Assembly (NCBI RefSeq): GCF_009909145.1
Contig: NZ_JAAAPJ010000013.1
Location: forward strand, 124,001 to 188,000
Length of the DNA stretch: 64,000 bases
From: Corallococcus silvisoli
GTDB lineage: Bacteria; Myxococcota; Myxococcia; Myxococcales; Myxococcaceae
Direction: 5' to 3'
Below are positions 35,001 through 45,164 of this stretch, piece by piece; the stretch's first letter is position 1; each line of letters starts with the position of its first letter. Below the pieces are notes generated by a model that had not been told where the DNA came from, searched no databases, and saw only the letters and a list, made by a program, of their open reading frames with translations. Both the position numbers and the translations under genes were made by a program.

Positions 35001-36260
35001 ATGGAGCGACAGCGCAGGTCGTCCCGTGTCGGAGCGCCGCGGGGTGTGTTTCGCGCGTTGCTCACCGTGGCCTGTGTGCTGGGCGGGCCCCGTGTCGAGG
35101 GCCAGGAGCGTGTGCCGCTCCCTCCACCGTTCTGGCTCCCCGCCTTCACCGCGCCCATGCATCCGTCGGCCAGCGGCGCTCGCGCCGCCGAGCTCGCCGG
35201 GCCCAGCTTCCGCGCCCAGACGGTGCGGATGTTCGTGCGTCCGACGCTGGCGGGCCCTCGCCTGAGGCTCGTGTTGAGCAACCAGTACGGGACGCAGCCC
35301 CTGCGGCTGGAGGCGGTCCGGGTGGCCCTCCGAGTCAGCGGCATCACCATCGACCCCGCGACGGTCCGGGAGGTTCGCTTCGCGGGTGCGGCCTCCGTCA
35401 GCATCCCTCCAGGCCGGACGGCCGTCAGTGAAGCCGTCGAGCTCGCGGTCGATGGCCAGCGGGATGTGGCCGTCTCGCTCTATTTCCTGGAGCGCTCGGG
35501 CGCGGTGACGTGGCACCTCCAGGGCGCCAACAGCACCTATGTCTCCGCGAGCGGCGACCACACGGCGGCGCGGACCTTCGAGTCCGCGCTCACGACGCGC
35601 AGTCTCTATTTCCTCACCGCGCTGCACGTGGACGCGGCGCACGACGCATCCCTGGTCGCGACGTTCGGTGACTCCATCACCGACGGCGCGGGCTCCACGG
35701 TGGACACGGGGCGCTCGTGGCCGGCCCGCCTGGCCCAGCGGCTGGCGGCGCGGGGTGGCAAGCCCGTGGGCGTGCTCAACGCGGGGCTGTCAGGGAACCG
35801 GCTGTTGAAGGACGACTATGGGCCCAAGGGGTCGCAGCGCTTCGAGCGGGACGTGCTGGCCCAGCGGGGCGTCAAGGCCGTCATCCTCCTGGAGGGCATC
35901 AACGACATCGGTCGGTCGGGGCCCGCTTCCGGAGCAGTGACCGCCGCGCAAATCATCCAGGGTTACGAACAGCTCATCCAGCGTGCGCGGGCCAAGGGCC
36001 TGAAGGTGTATGGCGGAACCCTGACGCCCATGCAGGGCCACCCCTACTTCACGCCGGAGCACGAGGCCCTGCGCGAGGCCGTGAACCAGTGGATCCGTGG
36101 CGCTGGCGGGTTCGATGCGGTGATTGACTTCGAGGCGGCGGTGAGAGACCCGGCCAACCCCGACGCGATCCGCAAGGAGCTGACCGTGGAGGGACTGCAT
36201 CCCAATGACGCGGGCGCCGAGCGCATGGCCAACGCCATCGACCTCCGCCTGTGGGAGTAA
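35001..36260 (+). CDS. Secreted SGNH/GDSL-family hydrolase
   Basis: 419 residues from ATG 35001, preceded by GAGAGG; ATG 34980 is an alternative. A signal peptide (FRALLTVACVLGG...VEGQ) is followed by a beta-rich region (~40-215) and an SGNH domain. Block I FGDSITDG gives the nucleophile serine (~224), block II LNAGLSGNR the glycine, block III LEGIND the asparagine (~299). Block V reads VEGLHPND: the His (~399) is present but the Asp usually three residues before it is Glu. Arrangement resembles secreted carbohydrate esterases. It is divergent from the aminotransferase gene. Confidence 0.9.
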   Translation: MERQRRSSRVGAPRGVFRALLTVACVLGGPRVEGQERVPLPPPFWLPAFTAPMHPSASGARAAELAGPSFRAQTVRMFVRPTLAGPRLRLVLSNQYGTQPLRLEAVRVALRVSGITIDPATVREVRFAGAASVSIPPGRTAVSEAVELAVDGQRDVAVSLYFLERSGAVTWHLQGANSTYVSASGDHTAARTFESALTTRSLYFLTALHVDAAHDASLVATFGDSITDGAGSTVDTGRSWPARLAQRLAARGGKPVGVLNAGLSGNRLLKDDYGPKGSQRFERDVLAQRGVKAVILLEGINDIGRSGPASGAVTAAQIIQGYEQLIQRARAKGLKVYGGTLTPMQGHPYFTPEHEALREAVNQWIRGAGGFDAVIDFEAAVRDPANPDAIRKELTVEGLHPNDAGAERMANAIDLRLWE

Positions 36261-36337
36261 ACGTCCGCCACGGCACTCGACGCCATCGCGCTTCGCCCCC
36301 GTCACGTGACTCCAGCCTGTCTGGCCGCGTCCTTCAC

Positions 36338-36367
36338 GTGGACGGACCCGCGCGGGTCCCCGTCCAC
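36338..36367. terminator. Convergent terminator hairpin
   Basis: GTGGACGGACCC (36338-36349) pairs with 36354-36367 (two-base bulge) across a GCGC loop, between the ends of the SGNH gene and the membrane-protein gene. Confidence 0.65.
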
Positions 36368-36380
36368 GGGGCACCGCCAA

Positions 36381-37511
36381 TCAGCGCGAGCGCAATGGCG
36401 ACACCCCGCGGACCTCCCCCGGCGGCAGCGGACCGATGTGCTTCATCCACTGGCTGAACTCCTTCTCATGGGGGAAGACGTTGAAATAGACATCGCCGAC
36501 GGTGCCCGTGGTGGGCGTGGCCCGCAGCCAGAGATGCAACGAGCCATCCTCCCCCAGGCGCGCGAGCCCGATGGCATCCGGGGCGGGTGTCCCAGGGGAC
36601 GCTGGCACGGGAGGCCCGCCGCCCTCCTCCGGCGTCCGCTGGAGCGCGGCAAGCACCTCGCGAGCCGAGTCCCGCCACAGCGCGCCGGTCCCGGAGAGGC
36701 CCTGTCGTGCGTCGAGCCGCCGGGCGATTTCGGGGAGGAGTTGGGGACGCAGCCGCTCGATGGCCGCGGCGCTCCAGCCCGTGGAGCGCCGGCTCCGGTT
36801 CAGACACCCGAGGAGCCGCTCCAGGTCGGCCTCGGACAGGAACGCGTCCGACCGCGCGAGCCAGGTCTCGTAGAAGGCGGGGAGGAACCACTCCTGCTCA
36901 TGCCTCACGACCGCGACGGACCGGTTCCAATCCCAGGACGGGGCCAGCCCCAGCTCCTCCGGGTTCCAGGTGCGGAAGCCGGTGCGCCCGTCAACGAACT
37001 TCAGGAACTCGCGCCAGCGCGCCTCCGGGCTGGCCAGGGACTCGATGCGCGTCCGGCATCGGCGCAGGTCCTCGGGCGTGGCGGCGGGGTCCGTCACCAC
37101 CAGGTCGCAGGACTTCTCCACCGCGCCGCGCTCGACCTCCGCGCGCAGCCCCCTGCGCTCCTTCCGGCGCCGGGACTCGAAGGCGCGGCCGGCCAGCGCC
37201 TCGCCCCCAAGGAGCGCCAGGAAGACCGCCGCCGCGCACGGCAGCCCCACCGCCAGGGGCAGGCCCAGGCCCAGGGGCACCTCGCCCCACGGCCGCGAGG
37301 AGAAGAAGCGCCGCCAGATGACCCACAGGGTGAGGAGCAGCGGGACGATGGCGATGACGGCCGAGAGCGCGTTCATCGCCCGATGCGCGAGGGTGATGCC
37401 ACGGCGGTAGGCCTCGCCGCTGAAGGCCAGCGCCACGAACGTGGCCCCCATCAGGGCCACGGCCAGCACCAGCTCCACCCCCAGACCCACCACCGCCAGG
37501 AACGTGCCCAT
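36381..37511 (-). CDS. Integral membrane protein of unknown function
   Basis: 376 residues from ATG 37511 (MGTFLAVVG). Three hydrophobic helices occupy the first ~130 residues, then a basic stretch (ESRRRKERRGLR) and a ~240-residue soluble region rich in Arg and Trp, with no motif I recognise. Topology suggests a membrane anchor plus a large soluble domain. It is divergent from the histidine phosphatase gene (128 bp). Function unknown. Confidence 0.75.
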   Translation of the reverse strand: MGTFLAVVGLGVELVLAVALMGATFVALAFSGEAYRRGITLAHRAMNALSAVIAIVPLLLTLWVIWRRFFSSRPWGEVPLGLGLPLAVGLPCAAAVFLALLGGEALAGRAFESRRRKERRGLRAEVERGAVEKSCDLVVTDPAATPEDLRRCRTRIESLASPEARWREFLKFVDGRTGFRTWNPEELGLAPSWDWNRSVAVVRHEQEWFLPAFYETWLARSDAFLSEADLERLLGCLNRSRRSTGWSAAAIERLRPQLLPEIARRLDARQGLSGTGALWRDSAREVLAALQRTPEEGGGPPVPASPGTPAPDAIGLARLGEDGSLHLWLRATPTTGTVGDVYFNVFPHEKEFSQWMKHIGPLPPGEVRGVSPLRSR

Positions 37512-37639
37512 TGGAAGGCTCCCTCGACACCGGCGGGGAGCCGGGGCCCCACCGTAGCGCAAGCCGCTTCACCCGGCGGTGGACGGGCGCCGCCCATGCG
37601 CCTTGCTCCCCCGGGGCCTTGCCCGTCACGCTTGAGCCC

Positions 37640-38269
37640 ATGACGACAGAATTCATCCTGCTCCGGCACGGGGAGACGGAGTGGAACGCCCAGGACCGTT
37701 TGCAGGGACACATGAACAGCTCCCTGAGCCGCGAAGGGCTGCGGCAGGCGGACGCCCTGGCCGAGCGCCTCGCCACCCTCCCCTTCCAGGCGCTCTACAG
37801 CAGCGACCTGGATCGCGCGGTGGAGACGGCGGCCCGCATCGCGGCGAGTACGGGTCACGCCCTCCAGCCGGATGCACGCCTGCGCGAGCGTGCGCTGGGC
37901 ATCCTCGAAGGGCTGACGCGCATGGAGGCCCGACAGCGATACCCAGACGTCTTCGCCGCGTACACGGAGGGCGGCGCCGACTACGTCGTCCCCAAGGGCG
38001 AGAGCGCGTCCCAGCGACTGCGGCTGGCGCTCCAGTGTCTGGGGGAGCTGGGGGCACGGCACCCGGAGGCCCGCGTCGTGGTGGTCACCCATGGAGGGCT
38101 GCTCAGCGGACTGCTCCGCCATTGCCTGGGCATCCCGCCGTCCACGCCACGCGCCTTCTCCGTCCTCAACGCCGGCTGGAACCAGTTCGACCTGCACGAA
38201 GGCGGCTTCCGGATGGTGACCTGGGGGGACGTCAGCCACCTGCGCGGCCTCAGCCTGGATGACACGTGA
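37640..38269 (+). CDS. Histidine phosphatase (phosphoglycerate mutase-like)
   Basis: 209 residues from ATG 37640. The catalytic RHGETEWN motif (LLRHGETEWNAQDRLQGH) supplies the phospho-histidine H10; YSSDLDRAVETA, the acid near GILEG and the second catalytic His in VVVTHGGLL complete the active site. The first His motif followed by LQGHMNSSLSREG resembles the cobalamin or general phosphatase subgroup rather than glycolytic mutase. Cytoplasmic; substrate undetermined. Confidence 0.93.
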   Translation: MTTEFILLRHGETEWNAQDRLQGHMNSSLSREGLRQADALAERLATLPFQALYSSDLDRAVETAARIAASTGHALQPDARLRERALGILEGLTRMEARQRYPDVFAAYTEGGADYVVPKGESASQRLRLALQCLGELGARHPEARVVVVTHGGLLSGLLRHCLGIPPSTPRAFSVLNAGWNQFDLHEGGFRMVTWGDVSHLRGLSLDDT

Positions 38270-38471
38270 CCCGCGGCCACGGGACAACAGGCCGCGTGTC
38301 GCCGAGCGTCGGCCCCTGGACAGCCCGCGGTGCCATCCAGCGATGGGTGGACAACACCATCACAGGAGCTATCCAGTTGCGTTAATTGCCAGGGCGGGGG
38401 CGCTTAGCAAGACGTGCAGGGCCCATCCAGAGTCGTTCGGTCTCCCGTTTCATCACTTCACCGAGGCCAAC

Positions 38472-39632
<1,161 letters not shown>

Positions 39633-39663
39633 CCCTCCGCCTGGCGCGGGTGTGCGCCGCGAA

Positions 39664-39697
39664 GCCCTCTTCGTCCCGCGCGGAGGAAGGGGGCTTT
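39664..39697 (+). terminator. Intrinsic terminator after the trypsin gene
   Basis: GCCCTCTTC (39664-39672) pairs with GAAGGGGGC (39686-39694) over 9 bp with one G-T wobble, followed by TTT at 39695 and a further T-rich stretch. One of the few canonical intrinsic terminators in the window. Confidence 0.7.
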
Positions 39698-39741
39698 CGT
39701 GTTTCGTCCCTCTCTCGCGTCCTGGGTGCTAGACCTACCGG

Positions 39742-41061
39742 ATGGCCCGGAACGTCCCCAGAGCCTCCCGCTGCCCCCACTGCAACGCACCCTTCACGCC
39801 GCAGGTCTCGCGGACGCACTACACCTGCGGCTACTGCGGCCATGCGTTCGACCTGGAAGGGCCGCCTTCGATTCCGCCCGCCCCGCCAGCGCCCGCCTCC
39901 GCGCCGACGAACCCGCAGGTCGCGATGATCATCGCGGGGTCCGTGGGGGTGCTCCTGCTGGGGGTGATCGTCGCGGTGTTCGCATGGCGCGGCGACCCTC
40001 CAGAGGAGGTCCCCCCCTCCAGGCCCGAGCCCGTCTCCAGCCCGCCCCCAGCCGTTGTCCCCCCGCCCCCCTTCGTTCCCAGTCCTCCTCCGCCGCCCCG
40101 CCCGGAGCGCCTCCAGTGGGCGGAGCGGGATGCGCCGGTGTTCGTGGACCTCAACGGGGATGGGACCGACGAGATCATCGGGCACGTGAGCCGCTACAAC
40201 TCCGGCTCGACGGACCTGGTGGCCGCCTTCGACGGGAAGACGTTCGAGAAGCTCTGGGAGACGCTGCCCTCGGAGGGGCCGGATGCCTCCAGCACGACGA
40301 AGGTCATCGCCCAGGGCGGGCGGCTGGTGATGAGCGAGCAGCGCGCGGTGAACCTGCTGGAGCTCGAAACGGGCAAGCGGCTGGGGCGCGTGGCGCTGTC
40401 GGACTCGCCGCGCCGGCTCTGCATCCCGCCAGGAGACACGGAGTCCGTCTGGGTGGAGGTGGTGGACCGCAAGCACCTGCTCTTCAACACCCGCACGGCC
40501 ACCGCACGGCCCGCGCCCCGGGCCCCGCCCGGCTGCGCGACGCCGCCCCTGAGCCCCCAGACCTGCAACATGCTCCGCCCCGCGGAACACCCCACGCCCT
40601 GCATCCGCTCCAGCTACCCGCCCTCCGACATCCGCGGCTTCTCCACGCAGTACCTCTACCGGGCGAACGGCTACACCCTGGCGCTGGGCTCGCGGTGGCC
40701 GGGGACGCAGGTGCCCCTGGTGGCGGTGTACGAGCCTGGGAACCGGAAGCCCCTGTGGCACGGCGTCGTCGCGGACGGGGATCCGCTCCTGCTGAGGGAC
40801 ACGCCCCCGAAGACCGCCGACATCACCCGTGACGCGGTGTACATCCTCTACGAGATGGAGCAGGGAGGCGCGCGGCTCATCCGGCGCGACCTGCGCACCG
40901 GCGCCATCGCCTGGGACGTGGCGGTGCCCCGCACCAACATGGGCACGTCCCCGTCCGTCATCTGGATCCAAGGCGAACGCATCTACGTGCCGCACTGGCA
41001 ATCGCTGGAGGTGTTCGACGCGGCGACGGGCAACCTCGTCGGCACGCTCGGACCAGAGTGA
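39742..41061 (+). CDS. Zinc-ribbon membrane protein with PQQ-like beta-propeller
   Basis: 439 residues from ATG 39742. The N-terminus carries a zinc ribbon CPHC...CGYC (residues 11-32), then a proline-rich linker, one transmembrane helix (~60-82) and a second Pro-rich stretch. The C-terminal ~300 residues begin with FVDLNGDGTDEI and contain repeated beta strands of the PQQ/quinoprotein-like type (LVAAFDGKTFEKLWE, DLRTGAIAWDV, EVFDAATGNLVGTL), presumably a beta-propeller outside the membrane. It resembles myxobacterial envelope proteins of unknown role. Confidence 0.8.
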   Translation: MARNVPRASRCPHCNAPFTPQVSRTHYTCGYCGHAFDLEGPPSIPPAPPAPASAPTNPQVAMIIAGSVGVLLLGVIVAVFAWRGDPPEEVPPSRPEPVSSPPPAVVPPPPFVPSPPPPPRPERLQWAERDAPVFVDLNGDGTDEIIGHVSRYNSGSTDLVAAFDGKTFEKLWETLPSEGPDASSTTKVIAQGGRLVMSEQRAVNLLELETGKRLGRVALSDSPRRLCIPPGDTESVWVEVVDRKHLLFNTRTATARPAPRAPPGCATPPLSPQTCNMLRPAEHPTPCIRSSYPPSDIRGFSTQYLYRANGYTLALGSRWPGTQVPLVAVYEPGNRKPLWHGVVADGDPLLLRDTPPKTADITRDAVYILYEMEQGGARLIRRDLRTGAIAWDVAVPRTNMGTSPSVIWIQGERIYVPHWQSLEVFDAATGNLVGTLGPE

Positions 41062-41083
41062 CGCGGAGGAAGCGTCCCGCGCC

Positions 41084-42184
41084 TCAGTAGACGGCGAGCA
41101 GGTGGATCTTCACGCGGGGGTTGCCGAGGTATTCCTCCAACCGCCAGCGGGTCCACATCCCGTCCTCATGGATGCCCACGCCGCCATCCGTGGGGGCGTC
41201 CGCGCTGGCGAGCGCATCGCGCAGCTGCGACACCGCCCAGGTGTCGAACTTCGGATCCCCGGAGCCTTCCAGCACCTTGAGGTCCACCAGGCGGCCATCG
41301 CGCGCCTGCCGCACCTCCACGATGGCGGCGAGCGCGAGCACGGGGGCCGTGACATCCATCATGGCCATGTTCGCCGCGCGCCCGGACTCCGCGGCGGCGC
41401 GCATCCGGTCAAAGCCTTCCATCCGGAAGTCGCGCTCCTTCGTGGAGTCGGGACTGCCCGTGCGGCCGAACCGCTCCATCGCCTCCAATTGTTCGCGCCG
41501 CAGCCGCCCGAGCACCACGCGGGCATCGGGCGGGGGCGGGTCCACCAGCCGCTCCGCGAAGCCCTGGCGCAGCTTCGCGAAGTAGGGAGGCATCGCGCCC
41601 CCAGAGGCCCGCGCCGCCGCCGCCGCGTCCTTGGCCCACCCGTCCACCCGCCGCTGCACGTGCTCCGCCTCCAGGGCGGCCAACGCCTTCGGGTCGGGCT
41701 GCGAGCCGGGGTCGTTGCGGATCGTCCGTCCCGTCGACGGCGGTCCTCCCTTCAGCAGCCCGCCGCCCATCAGCCCCCGAGGATTCAGGTCGAGCTTGGG
41801 GCCCGCGCTCGGGACATCCCCGCCCCGCGGCGTGGAGGCTGCGGCCAGCGCGTCGGAGCGTTGCGCTGACGGCGTGCTCTCCGCCAGCGCATCGGGCGCC
41901 ATCGGCTCTGGCGCGGGCCTGGAGGGCGCTTCATGAGGGGCGGGCTGCGCGATGGGCGCTGTCGGTGCACGCGGGGCCGACCTGGGCGGCTTCGGAACGG
42001 GCCGGGCGGGAGGCGGCGTGGACACGGGCGGAGAATCCCGGGTCACGATCTCCATCTCGATGGCCCGCGGCGCGGACGGCCTCCGCACGCGCCCGGCGGA
42101 GCTCCGCGACAGCGCCAGGAAGAGCGCCGCGTGCAGGAGCCCTGACACCAGGACCAGGAGGAACAGCTGTGAGCGCCGGGACAC
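41084..42184 (-). CDS. TonB-like energy transducer protein
   Basis: 366 residues from GTG 42184. One N-terminal transmembrane helix (FLLVLVSGLLHAALFLAL), a proline-rich periplasmic spacer (~50-130; PPPARPVPKPPRSAP), a helical region, and a C-terminal domain (~285-366) with VRQARDGRLVDLKVLEGSGDPKFDTWAV, matching the TonB C-terminal fold consensus. It would couple the inner-membrane proton-motive force to an outer-membrane receptor. No exbB/exbD genes adjoin it. It is 228 bp downstream of a lipoprotein gene on the same strand. Confidence 0.82.
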   Translation of the reverse strand: MSRRSQLFLLVLVSGLLHAALFLALSRSSAGRVRRPSAPRAIEMEIVTRDSPPVSTPPPARPVPKPPRSAPRAPTAPIAQPAPHEAPSRPAPEPMAPDALAESTPSAQRSDALAAASTPRGGDVPSAGPKLDLNPRGLMGGGLLKGGPPSTGRTIRNDPGSQPDPKALAALEAEHVQRRVDGWAKDAAAAARASGGAMPPYFAKLRQGFAERLVDPPPPDARVVLGRLRREQLEAMERFGRTGSPDSTKERDFRMEGFDRMRAAAESGRAANMAMMDVTAPVLALAAIVEVRQARDGRLVDLKVLEGSGDPKFDTWAVSQLRDALASADAPTDGGVGIHEDGMWTRWRLEEYLGNPRVKIHLLAVY

Positions 42185-42412
42185 GGCAGACAGCTTGCTC
42201 CGTCCCGGAGAGCGGGAGAAGAGGCTCGGAGCGTGGGCGTCATCCCGCCACGCCCCCCTGCCTCCCCGCCGCCAGCGCTCGTCAGGGGGGCGCCAGTGTC
42301 CGGCCCCCCGGGATGAGCCTGCTCGTCCGCCCGATGCGCTGGAGCACCTTGTCGTGCGCCAGCCTGCCCACCCGGTGGAAGGACCCGAGCGCGCCGCGGC
42401 CCGGCGCGTGGA

Positions 42413-42817
42413 CTACGGGCCGCCCGGAGGCACGGTGCAGATCCAGGTGTTGTTGGACATGCAGTAGCAGCCCCCCGTGGGCTGACCATCCAGACAGCAC
42501 TGCCTCTCGGTGCCCGCGAACGGACAGTCCGTGCCTTCGATGAACGTGCACGTGTTCGCGCGCGAGCAGGTCAGCGGCGGAGGCGTCGTCGGGCAGTACT
42601 GGTAGGAGCCATTGCACTGCACATAGGAGCCGTCCACGGAAGAGCAGGACGTCCCCGAACACGACAGCGTCGTCCCCGACCCACAGGAGATCGAACACGT
42701 GGCCAGGGCGCTGGAGACCTCCCCCAGCTCCTCCGACACGTCACCAGTGGCCGGTCCACCACAGGCCACCAGGGCCGTGACGGCCAGGGCCGCGAGTACT
42801 CCCAGGACATGCTTCAT
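42413..42817 (-). CDS. Cys-rich lipoprotein, paralogue of the gene at 28555
   Basis: 134 residues from ATG 42817. Lipobox LVACGGP. The mature part has ~15 cysteines (CSISCGSG, CSGTSC, CSRANTC, CQCC-type cluster RQCC, GGCYC), more in its second half than its paralogue. Same length and same ACGGP and LSCxG features as the lipoprotein at 28555, so both descend from one family. Upstream (minus direction) 222 bp separate it from the DUF2277 gene. Function unknown; a structural or binding role at the envelope is inferred. Confidence 0.82.
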   Translation of the reverse strand: MKHVLGVLAALAVTALVACGGPATGDVSEELGEVSSALATCSISCGSGTTLSCSGTSCSSVDGSYVQCNGSYQYCPTTPPPLTCSRANTCTFIEGTDCPFAGTERQCCLDGQPTGGCYCMSNNTWICTVPPGGP

Positions 42818-43039
42818 GACGGGCTTCCCTTCGTGTGGGTGATGGCGCGTGGCGGGGGCCACTCGCCGCCAGGAATTGAACCACGCCAATTCCACGAATG
42901 TCACGAAAGGCAGACTGTTCTGTCAAAATGAGCTTCGATAGGATTGGCGTGGCTTTCATCAAAGCCAACCTCCCCCCGCGCGCCGGCACCATGAAAGGCG
43001 GGCGCATGGCGTACGCTGGTCGCTCCCGGGAGGATCACC

Positions 43040-43312
43040 ATGTGCCGGAGCATCAAGACCCTGTTCAACTTCGAGCCGCCCGCCTCCGACGCGGAGGTGC
43101 GGGCGGCGGCCCTCCAGTTCGTGCGGAAGCTGAGCGGCACCAGCGCGCCCTCCAAGGCGAACGAGGAGGCGTTCCACCGCGCCGTCGAGGACATCACGGA
43201 GGTCGCGCGCCGGCTGATGGACTCCCTGGTCACCACCGCCCCGCCGAGAAACCGCGACATGGAAGCGATGAAGGCGAAGCTGCGGTCGGCGAAGCGCTTC
43301 GCGGTCCGCTGA
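43040..43312 (+). CDS. DUF2277 family protein
   Basis: 90 residues from ATG 43040. It begins with the family-diagnostic MCRSIKTLFNFEPPAS and continues RAAALQFVRKLSG...AVEDITEVARRLMDSL, a small helical protein of the DUF2277 family found across Myxococcota and Actinobacteria. No catalytic residues are known. It precedes a DHFR-like reductase gene by 25 bp and is probably cotranscribed with it. Confidence 0.9.
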   Translation: MCRSIKTLFNFEPPASDAEVRAAALQFVRKLSGTSAPSKANEEAFHRAVEDITEVARRLMDSLVTTAPPRNRDMEAMKAKLRSAKRFAVR

Positions 43313-43337
43313 CGGCCTCTTCCTCCTGGAGTCACCG

Positions 43338-43952
43338 ATGCGGCGAATCGTGATGTTCAACCAGCTGTCGGCGGACGGCGCCTTCGCGGCCCCGGACGGA
43401 AGCCTGGATTGGGTCGTGGCGGACGCGGAGCTTGAACGGGAGTCCGTCGAGTCCTTGTCGAGCTTCGACACGATGCTCTTCGGACGCCGGACCTACGAGA
43501 TGTTCGAGTCGTTCTGGCCAAACGCCGTCGACGCCGCCAGCACCTCGCCGGACCCGCACGTCGAGGGACGCAGGAGCGAAGGGGTCCGCGCCATGGGCGT
43601 GTGGATCAACGCGTCAGCGAAACTGGTGTTCTCCACGACGCGCAAGGCCGTCACCTGGAACAACTCCCGCCTCCTGCCCTCCTTCGACCCGAGAGAGGTG
43701 GAGGCGCTGAAGCGGCAGCCGGGAAGGGACCTGATGCTCTTCGGCAGCGCTTCGCTCGTGTCACAGCTGTCGGAGCACGGGCTGATTGACGAATACCAAT
43801 TCGCCATCAGCCCGCGGCTCTTGGGCAGTGGCCGTCCGCTGCTCGGGAGCGTGCCCCTGCGCCTCCCGCTGAAGCTGCTGGAGGCCAAGGCGTACCCGTC
43901 TGGCCTTGTCATGCTCCGCTACGCGAAGGCGGACTCCGCCTCCCACGAGTGA
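43338..43952 (+). CDS. Dihydrofolate reductase/RibD C-terminal family protein
   Basis: 204 residues from ATG 43338. The fold is that of the RibD C-terminal/DHFR family: MFNQLSADGAFAAPDG at the N-terminus, TMLFGRRTYEMF for cofactor binding, NNSRLL, and LMLFGSASLVSQLSEHGLIDEYQFAISPRLLG near the C-terminus. Such proteins reduce various cyclic or pterin-like substrates with NADPH but most are uncharacterised. It follows the DUF2277 gene closely. Confidence 0.92.
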   Translation: MRRIVMFNQLSADGAFAAPDGSLDWVVADAELERESVESLSSFDTMLFGRRTYEMFESFWPNAVDAASTSPDPHVEGRRSEGVRAMGVWINASAKLVFSTTRKAVTWNNSRLLPSFDPREVEALKRQPGRDLMLFGSASLVSQLSEHGLIDEYQFAISPRLLGSGRPLLGSVPLRLPLKLLEAKAYPSGLVMLRYAKADSASHE

Positions 43953-44061
43953 ACGCTGAAGTCCTGCTCACGCCAGGGGCCTCAGCGCGAGCCCGCCACA
44001 TCCATCGCCTGATCGAAGGCGAGCCTGCGGGCCGCCTCGCCCCACCGGGATTCAATGGGTT

Positions 44062-44116
44062 TTGACGGTCTCGCGGGGATCCGCTATACCCCGTCTCGAT
44101 AATGCATATCAATTTC
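44062..44116 (+). promoter_or_regulatory. Sigma-70-type promoter overlapped by a Fur box
   Basis: TTGACG (44062-44067) and TATACC (44085-44090) are 17 bp apart, an ideal housekeeping promoter. The 19-bp stretch 44098-44116 (GATAATGCATATCAATTTC) matches the Fur consensus at 14 of 19 positions and starts 7 bp after the -10 box, covering the expected transcription start. Iron-replete Fur would block transcription of the siderophore importer that starts at 44154. Confidence 0.8.
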
Positions 44117-44153
44117 ATTTAACATCCCGCCTCTTCTTGGACTGGCCTTTCCC

Positions 44154-45164
44154 GTGAGCCCCTCTCCCCAGCGTTTCCCGCTCCTCCTCGCGGCCCTGAT
44201 TGGCGTCGCGGCCATCGGCCTCGCCGTCTACGTCCTGCGCCCCTCGGAGGCCCCTGCTCCGGCGGGAGCGGCACCTGAGGAGGCGGCGTCCCCCGGCGCT
44301 GGAGCGGGCCGCCCCATCACGCACGCGCAGGGCAGCACCGTGGTGGCCGCGAACCTGAAGGAGGTCGTGGTCTTCGACCTCGCCGCGCTGGACACGCTGG
44401 ATGCGCTGGGGGTGGAGGTGCAGGGGGTGGCCGGCGAGTACTTCCCCGGCCAGCTGGCGAAGTACGCGGACGCGAAGAAGTACCCGCGCTTCGGGACCCT
44501 GTTCGAGCCCGACTACGAGGCCATCCACGCGGCCCGGCCGGACCTGGTCATCACCGGCGGCCGCTCCAGCGCCCGGTACGCGAAGCTCTCCGCCATCGCG
44601 CCCACCATCGACCAGCTGACGGACGACGCGCACTACCTGGACACGGTGGTGGGCAACACGGAGCGGCTGGCGTCCGTCTTCGGCAAGGAGGAGCGGGCCC
44701 GCGCGCTGATTGAATCGCTGCGCCAGGCCATCTCCGACCTGAAGCAGACCACCGCCGCTCGGGGACGGGGGCTCATCGTCCTGACGTCTGGCGGCCGGAT
44801 GAGCGCTTATGGCCCGGGCTCGCGCTTCGGGGTGCTGCACGAGGACTTCGGCATCCCGCCCGCGGCCCCGTCGCTCAAGGCGTCGCTTCACGGCGAGGCC
44901 ATTGGCTCGGAGTTCATCCTGGAGACGAACCCGGACTGGCTCTTCGTCATCGACCGGGACGCGGCCATTGGCGAGGGCGGCGGCGCGCAGCGGCTGCTGG
45001 ACAACGAGCTGGTGCGCCAGACGTCTGCGTGGAAGCAGGGGCAGGTCGTGTACCTGGACCCCGCCAACACCTATCTCATCGGCGGCGGCATCCAGTCCGT
45101 GCGGCGCCTGCTGGAGCAGATCTCCGATGTCTACGCGAAGCCCCGACAGCCCACCGCACCTTGA
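44154..45164 (+). CDS. Siderophore ABC transporter substrate-binding protein (FatB/CeuE-like)
   Basis: 336 residues from GTG 44154; no Shine-Dalgarno is evident before it. An N-terminal hydrophobic anchor (PLLLAALIGVAAIGLAVYVL) and a Pro/Ala/Gly linker precede the periplasmic-binding fold with the FatB/CeuE opening VVFDLAALDTLDALGV, LFEPDYEAIHAARPDLVI and FVIDRD. It binds a ferric siderophore (catecholate-type relatives bind petrobactin) and hands it to the permeases. First gene of the four-gene importer; it overlaps the next gene by 38 bp. Confidence 0.93.
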   Translation: MSPSPQRFPLLLAALIGVAAIGLAVYVLRPSEAPAPAGAAPEEAASPGAGAGRPITHAQGSTVVAANLKEVVVFDLAALDTLDALGVEVQGVAGEYFPGQLAKYADAKKYPRFGTLFEPDYEAIHAARPDLVITGGRSSARYAKLSAIAPTIDQLTDDAHYLDTVVGNTERLASVFGKEERARALIESLRQAISDLKQTTAARGRGLIVLTSGGRMSAYGPGSRFGVLHEDFGIPPAAPSLKASLHGEAIGSEFILETNPDWLFVIDRDAAIGEGGGAQRLLDNELVRQTSAWKQGQVVYLDPANTYLIGGGIQSVRRLLEQISDVYAKPRQPTAP

